Shown here: one piece after another, positions 1 through 8,952 of the stretch
Numbering within the stretch: the first letter of the stretch is position 1
Layout of the letters: every line of letters begins with the position of its first letter
Assembly (NCBI GenBank): GCA_964629475.1
Contig: CAZVQW010000003.1
Location: forward strand, 139,417-203,416
Origin: SMWD01 sp964629475
Lineage (GTDB): Bacteria > Pseudomonadota > Gammaproteobacteria > Steroidobacterales > GCA-2729495
Reading direction: 5' to 3'
DNA: 64,000 bases
Made by a program: the position numbers and the translations under genes
Notes under the pieces: model-generated
What the model saw: only the letters and a program-made list of their open reading frames with translations
What the model was told of the DNA's origin: nothing
The model's database searches: none

Positions 1-452
1 ACATGGATCGCGACGTGTTGATCTCCGGCATCGATCGGGTAGGGTGGTTTGGCGGTCTCGGTACGAAATGGCAAAGATTCGGGTCGAAAGTCGGGTTCAC
101 CGAGTTCAACCGATACATCGCCATTGTCTTCAAGACGGGCACGTGACAGGCCGCCCGGATGTTCGAGCACCAGTTCCCGGCTGTCTGTCTCTGCACCGAT
201 GAAGCGCGCAATACAGCGGGCACCGTTGCCGCACTGCTCGGCCTCACCGCCATCGGCATTAAAAATCCGGTAAAACACGTCGCCGGTGTCTGTTTGCGGC
301 GGTTGCAGCCACAGTAACTGATCAAATCCAATACCCGTCCGGCGATTGCCGAGGCGGCGAATTGTCTCGGCTGGCAGCAACGCCTCATCCTGCGTACGAA
401 TGACGACGAAGTCATTGCCAAGGCCATGCATTTTGGTGAATGAGATGCGCAT
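1..452 (-). CDS. dapF: Diaminopimelate epimerase, C-terminal part outside window
   Basis: Interconverts LL- and meso-diaminopimelate in the cytosol for lysine and peptidoglycan synthesis. The first 150 residues are present. They begin MRISFTKMHGLGNDFVVI and include the conserved stretch NADGGEAEQCGNGARC, which holds the first catalytic cysteine. The family is about 275 residues long, so the second half, with the second catalytic cysteine, lies beyond the left edge. The start is set by the match to the family N-terminus. In many gammaproteobacteria dapF sits next to lptM and lysA; here lptM is about 48 kb away, inside the arginine operon. The neighbour on the right is a divergent ParA gene. 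Confidence 0.93.
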   Translation of the reverse strand, partial: MRISFTKMHGLGNDFVVIRTQDEALLPAETIRRLGNRRTGIGFDQLLWLQPPQTDTGDVFYRIFNADGGEAEQCGNGARCIARFIGAETDSRELVLEHPGGLSRARLEDNGDVSVELGEPDFRPESLPFRTETAKPPYPIDAGDQHVAIH

Positions 453-580
453 CAGGGTGTGCCGGTCGACAGATTATGGATTCAGCGATTATATCGCCGC
501 TACGTATTTTAGCTGCTTGTCTTTTGTTAAATGAGGCGCTAAGTTTACCGCCTTCATTTATGGGGCAAAGGACAACAAAA

Positions 581-1219
581 ATGCGTCACATTATGGTCTT
601 GAATTCCAAGGGCGGCTGCGGCAAGAGTACGATAGCGACCAATCTGGCCAGCTACTACGCGACCGAGGGAAAAAGCGTGGCCCTGGTCGACTATGATCCG
701 CAGGCTTCCAGCCTGGACTGGTTGGCCAGACGTCCGGACAGCCGGGACGAGATCGTGGCTATCAACGGCGCAAAGGACGGCTTGACCCATTTACCGCGGA
801 ATGCCGACATCGTTATTGAGGATGCCCCGGCACGCTCGCATGGTGCCGAATTGACGAATTTGGTGCGCCATGCCGATACGTTGATCGTACCGGTTCTGCC
901 ATCGACAATAGATATGCAGGCATCGACGAAGTTTCTTGAAGAGCTGGCGAAGGTCGGCAAAGTCAAGCGCAAGCAGGTCAAGGTTGCCGTCGTTGCGAAC
1001 CGGGTTCGTGAATACACGATTATTTTCGAGCAGCTCGATGAGTATCTCGAGGGCCTGAAGATCCCTTATGTTGCGTCGTTTCGAGAGGCGCAGAATTATA
1101 TTCGGGCGTATGTGCGGGGGCTTGGGATCTTTGAATTGCCGGAGTATCTGGCCTGGCCGGATCTGGAGCAATGGGATCCACTCATCAAATGGCTGAATAG
1201 CAAGCGTTCACGGCCTTGA
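581..1219 (+). CDS. ParA/MinD-type ATPase (solo ParA family protein)
   Basis: A 212-residue P-loop ATPase of the ParA/Soj class. The deviant Walker A motif KGGCGKST lies at residues 10-17, and VDYDPQ and a Walker B-like region follow. No ParB gene and no parS-like repeats are adjacent, so this is a short orphan ParA. Such proteins often position cellular structures rather than segregate DNA, but its cargo cannot be told from the sequence. An AAAGGA-like ribosome site precedes the ATG at 581. An in-frame ATG at 560 would add seven residues. It is divergent from dapF and ends just before a REP-like palindrome. Confidence 0.85.
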   Translation: MRHIMVLNSKGGCGKSTIATNLASYYATEGKSVALVDYDPQASSLDWLARRPDSRDEIVAINGAKDGLTHLPRNADIVIEDAPARSHGAELTNLVRHADTLIVPVLPSTIDMQASTKFLEELAKVGKVKRKQVKVAVVANRVREYTIIFEQLDEYLEGLKIPYVASFREAQNYIRAYVRGLGIFELPEYLAWPDLEQWDPLIKWLNSKRSRP

Positions 1220-1231
1220 GTTAGGCTCATT

Positions 1232-1302
1232 TTGTGGGAGCGGCTTTAGCCGCGATTGGCCTGAAGTTTGTGTACCTATCGCGGCTAAAGCCGCTCCCAC
1301 AA
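1232..1302. repeat. REP-like inverted repeat after the parA gene
   Basis: Two nearly perfect 24-base arms (1232-1255 and 1279-1302) with the core TGTGGGAGCGGCTTTAGCCG and its reverse complement flank a 23-base loop. Each arm also has its own inner palindrome. The same core recurs at 18018. It lies between convergent parA and hemY, the usual place for gammaproteobacterial REP/BIME elements, and could act as a bidirectional transcription or mRNA-stability element. Confidence 0.85.
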
Positions 1303-1315
1303 CAAACTTGTCGAC

Positions 1316-2518
1316 CTAGGGCCCGGCGTTTTCCAGGCGGGGCAGATCGGGGGCACCGGTGTGGCTTAAGGTCAGGCCCTTTGCAAAAGCCGTTGTCGCG
1401 GCGGCGGTGTCGTCGAGTTTGAGCATGAGCTGGCCGAGTTCGTTGTAGGCGGCCGGCGTGGCGGCAATCGCTATACTCGATTCGATGTAGCTGCGGGCTT
1501 TGCCCCACAGCTCGTTGCGGATGGAGGCGCGACCGGCGGCCAGCAGGATGACCGGGTCTTCGGGATACTGGTTCAGCCATTTTTCTATTTGCCGCAGTTG
1601 TCCGTCTCTGTTGGCCAGCTTCAGTTCGCCGTAGATCGCCACGAATTGGCTGTTCCAGTCTGTTTTCAGGGTTTTGCAGATGGTTGTTGCGGCCAGCTCG
1701 CTGTTATTACCCCCAATCAGTGCACTGATGCGCGCGAGGAGCAGGCGTTCATTTTTGCGCAGCGGCTTGGGTAGTTTGTTCCAGTAGGCATCGATCGATT
1801 CAATATCGAGATTGGGTGCGGCCAGCTGCGCTGCAAAGGATTCGATCGTCCATCCGTCGAGTTGGCGCGTCGGGATGTTCTTGGCGCGGCGCAATTGCGG
1901 CAGCAGATCCGTCAGCAGGTGCCAGTCCTGTTCGATGTACAGCAGTTCGCCCAGCAGCTTCAGTGCCTGGGGATGGGCAGGCTGGCTGTCACGAATTTGG
2001 GTAAGGCTCTGGCGTGCCGCCTGGTATTCGCCGGCGGCAATCTGCAGTTCGGCCTGCGTCAGCAGGACTGCATTTTGTGTTCCACCGTCACTGTCCTGGG
2101 CCATCTTGAGCCAGCCGTCGCGGCGTTGCCGATCTCCCTGGGCCTGTGCGGCACGTGCCGCGGTCAGGTAATTCAGCAGCGGTGTTTCGCTGTCGGCGGC
2201 GCCCTTGGTCAACAGACGTTCGGCGCGCGCGAGCTTGCCCTCCGACAGGGCGATAAAACCTTTCGTAACGCGCTGGTTGGCACGTCTCGAACGGGCGCGG
2301 GCGGCCATCGCTCCGAGTTCACGCGGCGTTTGCCAGAGGCGGACCAGTGAACGGATGACCAGATAAAGAAGAAAGGTGACAAAGACTAATATCGGCACAG
2401 ACATTTCGATCGTGTAGCCGCGGAAATTGATCAGCACATAGCCATTATTTTCGAGCAGAAAATGTCCGGCGACCGAGCCGATGAGCAGCGTCAGGACGAC
2501 AAGCAGGCCGAATCTCAT
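1316..2518 (-). CDS. hemY: HemY, TPR protein of the heme biosynthesis cluster
   Basis: A 400-residue inner-membrane protein. Two N-terminal hydrophobic segments (about 1-22 and 40-60) are followed by a large tetratricopeptide-rich domain. This is the architecture of the gammaproteobacterial HemY family, which differs from the HemY-type protoporphyrinogen oxidase of Bacillus. Its biochemical role is not settled; it is linked to heme synthesis by context. The start overlaps the hemX stop as ATGA, so the two genes are translationally coupled. Confidence 0.9.
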   Translation of the reverse strand: MRFGLLVVLTLLIGSVAGHFLLENNGYVLINFRGYTIEMSVPILVFVTFLLYLVIRSLVRLWQTPRELGAMAARARSRRANQRVTKGFIALSEGKLARAERLLTKGAADSETPLLNYLTAARAAQAQGDRQRRDGWLKMAQDSDGGTQNAVLLTQAELQIAAGEYQAARQSLTQIRDSQPAHPQALKLLGELLYIEQDWHLLTDLLPQLRRAKNIPTRQLDGWTIESFAAQLAAPNLDIESIDAYWNKLPKPLRKNERLLLARISALIGGNNSELAATTICKTLKTDWNSQFVAIYGELKLANRDGQLRQIEKWLNQYPEDPVILLAAGRASIRNELWGKARSYIESSIAIAATPAAYNELGQLMLKLDDTAAATTAFAKGLTLSHTGAPDLPRLENAGP

Positions 2519-3741
2519 GGGCTGGCCGCCTCATCGCCGAGGTCCAGTAACAGGCTCAGTGAGCCGGAGATGTCGGGCAGGGTTTCCGGCAAGCTGGCTT
2601 TCGCCAGCTTGTTGACGGTCGCTTGAGCCGCTTGCACCTGCTGTGAGTCGTTGTCGAAGTATTGCGTGAGCCGGTCCTCGACGGACTGCAGCGATTGGCG
2701 ATACAGGCCGCCTTCGTTGCGGATCAACGCGAGGCGTGCAATCTGCAGTTCGATATCGAGGCTGCGGATCAGCATGGATTCTTCAGTCGCAGACATCAGC
2801 GGCGTGATTGCTTCTTCGTTGCGCCTGACACTGATGATGCTCGACAGTGCATCCACGATGACGCGCCAGGCACGTCGCCAACCGGTTTCCGTCGTTGCGC
2901 CGTTTTCCGCCGTGAAGTGATCCGGGGATGAGCGCGCCAGTGGCAACGTGTGTAGCACCAGCGCCAGACTGCCGAGTTCCAGCACGATGCCCTCGGCATC
3001 AGGTCGCGGTACGGCCTTGAGAGCCGTGCGTTCGTCACTGATTTTCGCGCGCACGCGCGTCAGGCCGGGATCATCCAGATCCTTGATCTTTGCGTCAGCC
3101 AGTTCGAGGGCGCGTAATGCGACATCGACATTTCCGGCCAGGTTCAGTTGCGCATTGGCGATGCGCAGGAAGTACTCGGCCTCGGCGAGTACCCATGCCG
3201 AGCGGGCCAGCTCGTCTACACCCGGTATCTTGTCGAGAGTCCCTTCGATACGCGTCATGCGCGCCGGCAGTTCTTCGAGCTGACGTTCTATGCGCCCGGT
3301 TAATGAGACGAGCAGATCATCGAGCTTTTGATCCTCAGCAATCAGATGTTCAATGTCACCGGTGATACGGCTGAGTTCCACGCTACGAGTCGTGCCTTGC
3401 GTCGAGAATGTGCGTTGCAACTCGGCTAACTGCTCGTTCGTGATTCGCTGCGCCTGCTGTTCATTCCACAGGTAGGCGACACCGGCCGCCGCCAGCAAGG
3501 CGATGAGCAGGCCGATGAGGCCGGCCCAGGAAGTTTGTCGTCTGGCTGAATCGGCGTCTGGTGTCGGCGCCGGCGTCTCGCTTGCCGCGGGTTTTTCAGC
3601 AGATTCTGAATCGGACTCCGCTTCGAACTCCGCTTCGGATTCCGCCGGGGAAGGCACATCCGCCTGTACCGGAAGATCTTCGCCGGCTGGCGAATCGTCC
3701 TGCGGCTCGTCTTTGGGCTGGTCTTTGCTTTGGTCACTCAT
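2515..3741 (-). CDS. hemX: HemX, uroporphyrinogen-III C-methyltransferase-like membrane protein
   Basis: 408 residues. An acidic, proline-rich N-terminus (about 1-75) precedes one transmembrane helix (GLIGLLIALLAAAGVAYLW) and a helical, coiled-coil-prone periplasmic domain that matches the HemX family. Despite the historical name, no SAM-dependent methyltransferase motifs are seen. The start at 3741 (MSDQSKDQ) is chosen because residues upstream of it do not look like the family. In pseudomonads and relatives hemX follows hemC and hemD. Here it follows algR directly, with only 92 bases between them. Confidence 0.88.
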   Translation of the reverse strand: MSDQSKDQPKDEPQDDSPAGEDLPVQADVPSPAESEAEFEAESDSESAEKPAASETPAPTPDADSARRQTSWAGLIGLLIALLAAAGVAYLWNEQQAQRITNEQLAELQRTFSTQGTTRSVELSRITGDIEHLIAEDQKLDDLLVSLTGRIERQLEELPARMTRIEGTLDKIPGVDELARSAWVLAEAEYFLRIANAQLNLAGNVDVALRALELADAKIKDLDDPGLTRVRAKISDERTALKAVPRPDAEGIVLELGSLALVLHTLPLARSSPDHFTAENGATTETGWRRAWRVIVDALSSIISVRRNEEAITPLMSATEESMLIRSLDIELQIARLALIRNEGGLYRQSLQSVEDRLTQYFDNDSQQVQAAQATVNKLAKASLPETLPDISGSLSLLLDLGDEAASP

Positions 3742-3833
3742 AGACGCATTATCGGAGTACAGGGCCGCTTGGACAACCGGAACGGATAGCAATCCAGATA
3801 AATTCTGTTGCCGAAATCACGTCGTACCGGTTT

Positions 3834-4577
3834 TCACAGGCGTTTCTTGACGCAGGCCTTGACGGCCGTGACATGGCGGCGGCTTACGTGCAGCGGTTCG
3901 TCACAGCCGCGCAGCCAGACTTCGTACTGGCCGTCCGGAGTTTTTTCCATGCGTTCGATCGATGCAAGCGCGACGAGTGCATTGCGGTGGATGCGGGTGA
4001 AGCGGTCGGCGAATTCATTAGCAAGATCCTTGAGCGGTTCATCGATCAGGTCTTCGCCTTGTGCATGGCGAACCGTGATGTATTTCTGGTCAGCCTGAAA
4101 ATATAAAATATCTTCGATCGGGATCAGGTGCAGGTCTTCGCCGCGCCGCGCGCAGATGTTGGTACGGATGGCGGGTTGTTGTGGGTCGTCGACGAGCGCT
4201 TCGATTTGTGGCTGCGCGAGACGCGCGGCGAAGCTCAGTGCACGCTCCAGTTTTTCGCGGCGTACCGGCTTGAGCAGGTAGCCGATGGCGTGCGTGTCGA
4301 AGGCCTCGATTGCATAGCTGTCGAAGGCGGTCGTAAAGATCACGGCCGGACCGTCGTCAAGGGTGGAGAGATGGCGTGCGGTTTCGATGCCGTCCATACC
4401 CGGCATGCGAATATCGAGCAGGATGATGTCTGGTGATTCAGTCAGGCTGATTTGCAGCGCTTCGCTGCCGTTTGCCGCCTCGCCAATAATTTCATACCCG
4501 GTCAGTTCGTCGAGCAACCGGCGTATCCGTGAACGGGCCGGGGCCTCATCGTCTGCAATCAGGACTCTGATAGTCAT
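3834..4577 (-). CDS. algR: AlgR-type LytTR response regulator
   Basis: 247 residues. An N-terminal receiver domain has the acidic pair D9-D10, the predicted phospho-acceptor D55 in LLDIRMPG, and a conserved lysine in YLLKPV. A C-terminal LytTR DNA-binding domain occupies about residues 140-245. The synteny algZ-algR-hem genes matches AlgR of Pseudomonas, which controls alginate, twitching and virulence genes. The targets in this organism are unknown. The start overlaps the algZ stop by four bases. Confidence 0.9.
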   Translation of the reverse strand: MTIRVLIADDEAPARSRIRRLLDELTGYEIIGEAANGSEALQISLTESPDIILLDIRMPGMDGIETARHLSTLDDGPAVIFTTAFDSYAIEAFDTHAIGYLLKPVRREKLERALSFAARLAQPQIEALVDDPQQPAIRTNICARRGEDLHLIPIEDILYFQADQKYITVRHAQGEDLIDEPLKDLANEFADRFTRIHRNALVALASIERMEKTPDGQYEVWLRGCDEPLHVSRRHVTAVKACVKKRL

Positions 4578-5692
4578 TCTTTTACCGGGAACGCAATGCT
4601 GATCTGATAATGCGTCTGATCTATCGCCCGCGACAAGCTTGCGGAAGGGCCGAATGCCAGTTCCAGTCGCTCGCGAATGTTCTCGAGAGCGATCTGGTTA
4701 CCGGCCTCAGACTTGAATTTTTTGATCGGCAGCGGGTTGCGGATCGACAGGTAAATCATGTTGCCCTTTCTGCGACCCTCTATCTCGACGACGCCGACTT
4801 CGGGTAACGGTTCGACGCCATGATAGATGGCATTCTCAAGTAGCGGCTGTAGCGTCAGGCTCGGGATACGCGCCTGCTGCGGAAGCTCTTCGAGTTGCCA
4901 CTTGACGACCAGTCGGTCGCCGAGGCGTTGTTGCTCCATCTCCTGATAGACGCGGGTGACTTCGAGTTCCTGTGCCAGTGGTATCAGTTTCTGCGAGTCG
5001 GCCAGTGAGGCGCGGAACAGGTCGGACAGATTTTCAACCGCGGTTTCGGCCGCTTTCGGGTTTGTGCGCGTCAGTTCCGCAATCGTGTTCATGCTGTTGA
5101 ACAGGAAATGCGGGCGAATCCTCGCCTGCAGCGCATGTATCCGGGTTCTTGCCTCACTTTCGACGTTGCGCTGCCATTGATGAGAGACATAGAAATAGCG
5201 CAGCGCCAGGCCGGTCATGATAACGCCGACGACGATGTTGCTCGATACGAAGTACCAGTGATTCTTTGGAAACCAGGTATTGAACACTGCCATGCCCGGC
5301 GGAGAGTAGGTCGTGCCAATCCAGAAGATAATTTCCGACACGACGAAGATGACAACGGCAACCGCTGCAAATGTAAGGCAGCTCGCCTTGACGGCGGAGA
5401 AACGGTTCAGCCAGCCGCGCAGCAGGCACAGTGTTGCGGTGACGGTCAGGCTTGTCCAGACGAGCAGCAGCGAAGTTTTAGCCAGGTCGCTGAAGAAGTA
5501 AGCCCATTCGGTCTGGCGTGCCAGCGTCAGCGCGATGGCCATTAACTCGGCGATCAGTACAACGCCGAAGACTATCGACGATGAACAGAAATTCGGCAGG
5601 TAGGCGGATTGGCGGGTGCCATCCTGGTTGTAATCGCGAACGCTCTGGCCGTCACGTTCGCCATCGGTCCGGCTATCGCGCGGGGGGCTCAC
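4574..5692 (-). CDS. algZ: AlgZ/FimS-type sensor histidine kinase
   Basis: 372 residues with several membrane helices between about 35 and 168, then a LytS-type kinase core. The phospho-acceptor is H195 in IRPHFLFNSMNT. The N-box-like LLENAIYHGVEP is present. The usual DxGxG of the G1 box is missing (SIRNPLP instead), which is characteristic of the unorthodox AlgZ/FimS kinases. Partner of the overlapping AlgR gene. The start at 5692 gives a charged N-terminal tail of about 30 residues; a later start is possible. Confidence 0.88.
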   Translation of the reverse strand: MSPPRDSRTDGERDGQSVRDYNQDGTRQSAYLPNFCSSSIVFGVVLIAELMAIALTLARQTEWAYFFSDLAKTSLLLVWTSLTVTATLCLLRGWLNRFSAVKASCLTFAAVAVVIFVVSEIIFWIGTTYSPPGMAVFNTWFPKNHWYFVSSNIVVGVIMTGLALRYFYVSHQWQRNVESEARTRIHALQARIRPHFLFNSMNTIAELTRTNPKAAETAVENLSDLFRASLADSQKLIPLAQELEVTRVYQEMEQQRLGDRLVVKWQLEELPQQARIPSLTLQPLLENAIYHGVEPLPEVGVVEIEGRRKGNMIYLSIRNPLPIKKFKSEAGNQIALENIRERLELAFGPSASLSRAIDQTHYQISIAFPVKE

Positions 5693-5729
5693 CTTGCTTC
5701 ACGAATCGGGATGTCAGGATAGCGTCACG

Positions 5730-6191
5730 TTAGTCGCACCACTCGTCAATGAGTTCTTGTGCTTCCATACGTTCACTATCGAGTTCATCGTCGGTCAGGT
5801 ATTCGCGTTCACCGTTTTCGAGTGGCCGGTACAGACGCCGGGCCGTGTTGTAAGTCAACAGACGGGTCCTGGCCTTGTCACAATTTTCGGTACGAAGCTG
5901 TTGCTGTTTTTCGGCCAGAACCTTGTCTTCGGCAGCCTGTTCCTGCTCATGCTTCTCGCGGGTTGCGACAGCCGCATTTCGTTTGGCCGTTGTATCGATA
6001 CGGGCCTGTAACGCCTGGCGATTCGTCTGGTGGAGTTTGATAGACGTGCGTTCGGCTTCGACGCCGAACGGTGGTTGCTCGCTGAAATGGGTCACGCCCT
6101 CGTCATCGACCCATTTAAAAATTACCTGGGCGCTGATATTTGACATAACACCCATGAACAGGATGCCGGCGAGCAGTAATACAATCTTCAT
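5730..6191 (-). CDS. DUF4124 domain-containing exported protein
   Basis: 153 residues. An N-terminal signal peptide (MKIVLLLAGILFMGVMSN, cleavage near SAQ) precedes a DUF4124 domain, recognised by the motif FKWVDDEGVTHFSEQPP. A charged, coiled-coil-prone C-terminal half follows. The family is periplasmic and of unknown function. A good ribosome site (AAGGAGT) lies ahead of the ATG. It sits 37 bases upstream of algZ on the same strand and may be co-transcribed with it. Confidence 0.82.
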   Translation of the reverse strand: MKIVLLLAGILFMGVMSNISAQVIFKWVDDEGVTHFSEQPPFGVEAERTSIKLHQTNRQALQARIDTTAKRNAAVATREKHEQEQAAEDKVLAEKQQQLRTENCDKARTRLLTYNTARRLYRPLENGEREYLTDDELDSERMEAQELIDEWCD

Positions 6192-6375
6192 TGAAGGTAC
6201 TCCTTCCGCAGACCAACGGAGAAAGAAACCGTGAAACTCCCGGAATTATGCCATTTTTGGCCTCGCAGAATAGGGAACCGGGTCACAGTGCCTCGTAACG
6301 GGATCAGCCCCGTTGGTCCCAGGCTGGGACCTTCATGATACGACGACGGACTTTAATTAGTGTGCCACCTAACCA

Positions 6376-6454
6376 GCCGGGCGGGGCGGAGGATATGTCC
6401 CGACCCGACTAAAGATCCCCGGAGGCGAGGGACATATCCTCCGCCCCGCCCGGC
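6376..6454. repeat. Perfect 26-bp inverted repeat
   Basis: Arms 6376-6401 and 6429-6454 are exact reverse complements built on CCGGGCGGGGCGGAGGATAT, with a 27-base spacer. It lies between the amt stop and the DUF4124 start. The strong GC stem could terminate amt transcription (minus strand), although no U-tract follows. Its sequence is unrelated to the REP-like element at 1232 and 18018, so it may belong to a second repeat family or a mobile-element remnant. Apart from it, the 6192-6479 gap shows no gene. Confidence 0.8.
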
Positions 6455-6479
6455 GGCACTGCGGATTCGGGGTTTCCGC

Positions 6480-7733
6480 TTATTCCGGTGCACTGGTGAA
6501 TTCGGGATAGGCCTCAAGCCCGCATTCCCCGATATCGACACCCTCGTATTCCTCTTGCTCGTCGACCCGCACGCCGACAGCTGCCTTGATCCCAAGCCAC
6601 GCAATCAGGCTCATGACGAAGACCCAGGCGAAGATCACGACAATACCTACCAGCTGCTTCCACAGGCTCGCATCCGGGTTCGACAGGCAGACAGCCAAAA
6701 GACCCCAGATACCGACGACGCCGTGCACCGAGATCGCGCCGACCGGGTCGTCGATCCTGAACCACCGATCCATGAAGATGATTGACGGGACGACCAGCAG
6801 GCCGCCGATGGCACCGATCGTCATGGCCAGCAAAGGCGTCGGCGTCAATGGTTCGGCAGTAATCGCGACCAGCCCGGCCAGCGCACCGTTTAGCGCCATC
6901 GTCAGGTCGGCCTTGCCGAACCAGAAGCGGGCAAGCAGCAGCGCGGCGACGAGCCCGCCGGCGGCCGCCATGTTCGTGTTGACGAAGACCAGCGCGACGG
7001 CATTGGCATCAGCGACACCGGAAACCTTGAGTTGCGATCCGCCATTGAAGCCGAACCAGCCAAGCCAGAGGATCAGCATGCCGAGTGTTGCCAGCGGCAG
7101 ATTCGCGCCCGGTATCGCGTAGATCTGGCCCTTCGGACCATATTTCCCCTTACGTGCTCCAAGGACGATCACACCGGTGATGGCAGCCGAGGCGCCGCAC
7201 AGGTGAACGACGCCGGAGCCGGCGAAATCGAGAAAGCCCATTTCATTCAGGAAGCCGCCGCCCCATTTCCAGAAACCCTGCATCGGGTAGATAAATCCGG
7301 TCAGGACGATCGCAAAGGCGAAAAAAGACCACAGCTTCATTCGTTCGGCGACGGCACCGGATACGATCGACATCGCGGTTGCCACGAACACGACCTGGAA
7401 GAAGAAATCCGACAGATTCGAGTAATAGGCATCACCGGCCACGACTGCTTCCACGGAATTGTCGCTGCCGCCGAGCATACTGATACCCGGAATGATGCCA
7501 CCGGCATAGTCGCCGCCCGGATACATGATGCCGTAGCCGCACAACATGTACATGATGCAGGCAATTGCATACAGGCCGACATTTTTTGTCAGAATTTCTG
7601 CTGTGTTCTTGGCCCGCACGAGCCCGGCTTCGAGCATCGTGAAGCCGGCTGCCATCCACATGACGAGCGCACCGCAAACGAGAAAATAGAAAGTATCGAG
7701 CGCGTAGCTCAGTTCGGATATCTGCGTTGCCAT
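6480..7733 (-). CDS. amt: Ammonium transporter (Amt family)
   Basis: 417 residues and about 11 transmembrane helices of the Amt/MEP/Rh fold. Conserved pore features include the family segment FAGSGVVHLCG with the first pore histidine and SVHGVVGIWG with the second. It imports ammonium and is normally gated by the PII protein encoded just upstream (glnK, 33-base gap). There is no cleavable signal peptide; the first helix starts near residue 10. It is the last gene of the sigma-54/NtrC-controlled porin-glnK-amt unit. Confidence 0.95.
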   Translation of the reverse strand: MATQISELSYALDTFYFLVCGALVMWMAAGFTMLEAGLVRAKNTAEILTKNVGLYAIACIMYMLCGYGIMYPGGDYAGGIIPGISMLGGSDNSVEAVVAGDAYYSNLSDFFFQVVFVATAMSIVSGAVAERMKLWSFFAFAIVLTGFIYPMQGFWKWGGGFLNEMGFLDFAGSGVVHLCGASAAITGVIVLGARKGKYGPKGQIYAIPGANLPLATLGMLILWLGWFGFNGGSQLKVSGVADANAVALVFVNTNMAAAGGLVAALLLARFWFGKADLTMALNGALAGLVAITAEPLTPTPLLAMTIGAIGGLLVVPSIIFMDRWFRIDDPVGAISVHGVVGIWGLLAVCLSNPDASLWKQLVGIVVIFAWVFVMSLIAWLGIKAAVGVRVDEQEEYEGVDIGECGLEAYPEFTSAPE

Positions 7734-7766
7734 GGTTCAGTTCTCCGTGAACTTGTGCTGGTGCCG

Positions 7767-8105
7767 TTAAACGGCTTCAGTGCCGGTCTCGCCGGTCCGT
7801 ATGCGAATGATGTCTTCGAGTGACGTGATGAAGATCTTGCCGTCGCCGATCTTGCCGGTGCGTGCCGTGTTGATGATTGCCTCGATGACCTGTTCGGCGA
7901 TAGCGTCATCGACGGCCATCTCGACTTTGGTTTTCGGCAGGAAATCAACGACATACTCGGCACCACGGTACAATTCGGTGTGGCCGCGCTGGCGTCCGAA
8001 GCCTTTGACTTCCGTTACGGTAATGCCCTGGATGCCCATATCCGCGACGGCCTGGCGGACGTCATCGAGCTTGAAGGGCTTGATGATGGCGGTGATTAAT
8101 TTCAT
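7767..8105 (-). CDS. glnK: PII nitrogen regulatory protein GlnK
   Basis: 112 residues. The T-loop is complete, with the uridylylation tyrosine at position 51 in LYRGAEYVVDF. The C-terminal signature GKIGDGKIFI binds ATP and 2-oxoglutarate. It regulates the adjacent Amt channel and nitrogen signalling. The start at 8105 (MKLITAIIKPFK) is fixed by family alignment. A GC hairpin (8124-8140) lies between the porin stop and glnK and may reduce or process the upstream message. Confidence 0.96.
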   Translation of the reverse strand: MKLITAIIKPFKLDDVRQAVADMGIQGITVTEVKGFGRQRGHTELYRGAEYVVDFLPKTKVEMAVDDAIAEQVIEAIINTARTGKIGDGKIFITSLEDIIRIRTGETGTEAV

Positions 8106-8145
8106 GTCAGGATTCCTTGGAATGTTGCGTCGGAGGCGACGCTTT

Positions 8146-8799
8146 TTATTTCGACAGGTCGATCGTGAACGTTTTCGTGAAGCCAAGGTTCAGATACTGA
8201 TCGTCGCCGGCGTTCGTTGTCGGTAGATCGTCACCACGGAAAATAATCGCCAGTGACCAGTCGAACAGGTCTGTGTCGGCAATGGTGAGCGTGTTGCCGT
8301 AGCCCAGTTCGATATACGAGCCGTCGAAATCGCGCGTGTAGCCGCCGATCAGGCCATAAAAATTCTGGTAGTCGGCCCTGCCGGCAAGAAACAGGTAATC
8401 CTGAGTCGGGCCGTTGAAGTTTTCATACCGGCCAATGGCCGCTTCGACGCTGAGGAATTTCCAGCCGCCGTTCAGGTTGATCTCGAGGTAAGTGTCGTCG
8501 AAGTCGTCTGTATAGAAAAAACCTGTCGCGCCCACGCCGTAGGTAAATTCTTCGACGGTGCCGTTATAGCCACCATAGACATCGACTTCGAGGCCCGGAT
8601 CGACGCTGGCCGCCCAGGTGCCGATGTAGAAACCGTCTTCAGTAAGGTCCAGGCCGGCGTTGGCCGATGACGTGCTCTGCGATACGCCGCGAAATACGTA
8701 GTCGCTGTTCCAGCCGATATTGGCGCTTAAGTCAGCTGCCTGTAACGGGGTGACTGCTGTAAAGATGATGGCGATGACCGCGCGAATGAATTTCTTCAT
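8146..8799 (-). CDS. TorF-family putative porin (Gcw_chp)
   Basis: 217 residues. The signal peptide (cleavage after QAA) is followed by a beta-barrel-like domain with the family hallmark WNSDYVFRGVSQS. It ends with a strand of alternating hydrophobic residues. These Gcw_chp/TorF outer-membrane proteins are common immediately upstream of glnK-amt in proteobacteria and are inferred to help small nitrogen compounds cross the outer membrane. It is the first gene downstream of the predicted sigma-54 promoter. Confidence 0.88.
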   Translation of the reverse strand: MKKFIRAVIAIIFTAVTPLQAADLSANIGWNSDYVFRGVSQSTSSANAGLDLTEDGFYIGTWAASVDPGLEVDVYGGYNGTVEEFTYGVGATGFFYTDDFDDTYLEINLNGGWKFLSVEAAIGRYENFNGPTQDYLFLAGRADYQNFYGLIGGYTRDFDGSYIELGYGNTLTIADTDLFDWSLAIIFRGDDLPTTNAGDDQYLNLGFTKTFTIDLSK

Positions 8800-8872
8800 G
8801 TTTAATCCTCTTTTTCCGATTGCGATCGCTGAACCCGGGTGTCACTATCTCGACACGCTTCGGACGGGTTAT

Positions 8873-8889
8873 TGCAGGTTTCGTACCAA
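8873..8889 (-). promoter_or_regulatory. Sigma-54 (RpoN) promoter for porin-glnK-amt
   Basis: On the minus strand the site reads TTGGTACGAAACCTGCA. Against the consensus TTGGCACGNNNNTTGCA it has two mismatches, and it has the invariant GG and GC with correct spacing. The predicted start is about 12 bases downstream, near 8862, 60 bases ahead of the porin ATG. An NtrC site lies upstream, as expected for an enhancer-dependent promoter. Confidence 0.85.
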
Positions 8890-8952
8890 GTTGGATAATG
8901 ATCGAGGGTTCAAATACTTGCGTGAATCCTGGATTGTCTGAAGCTGGCAGAA

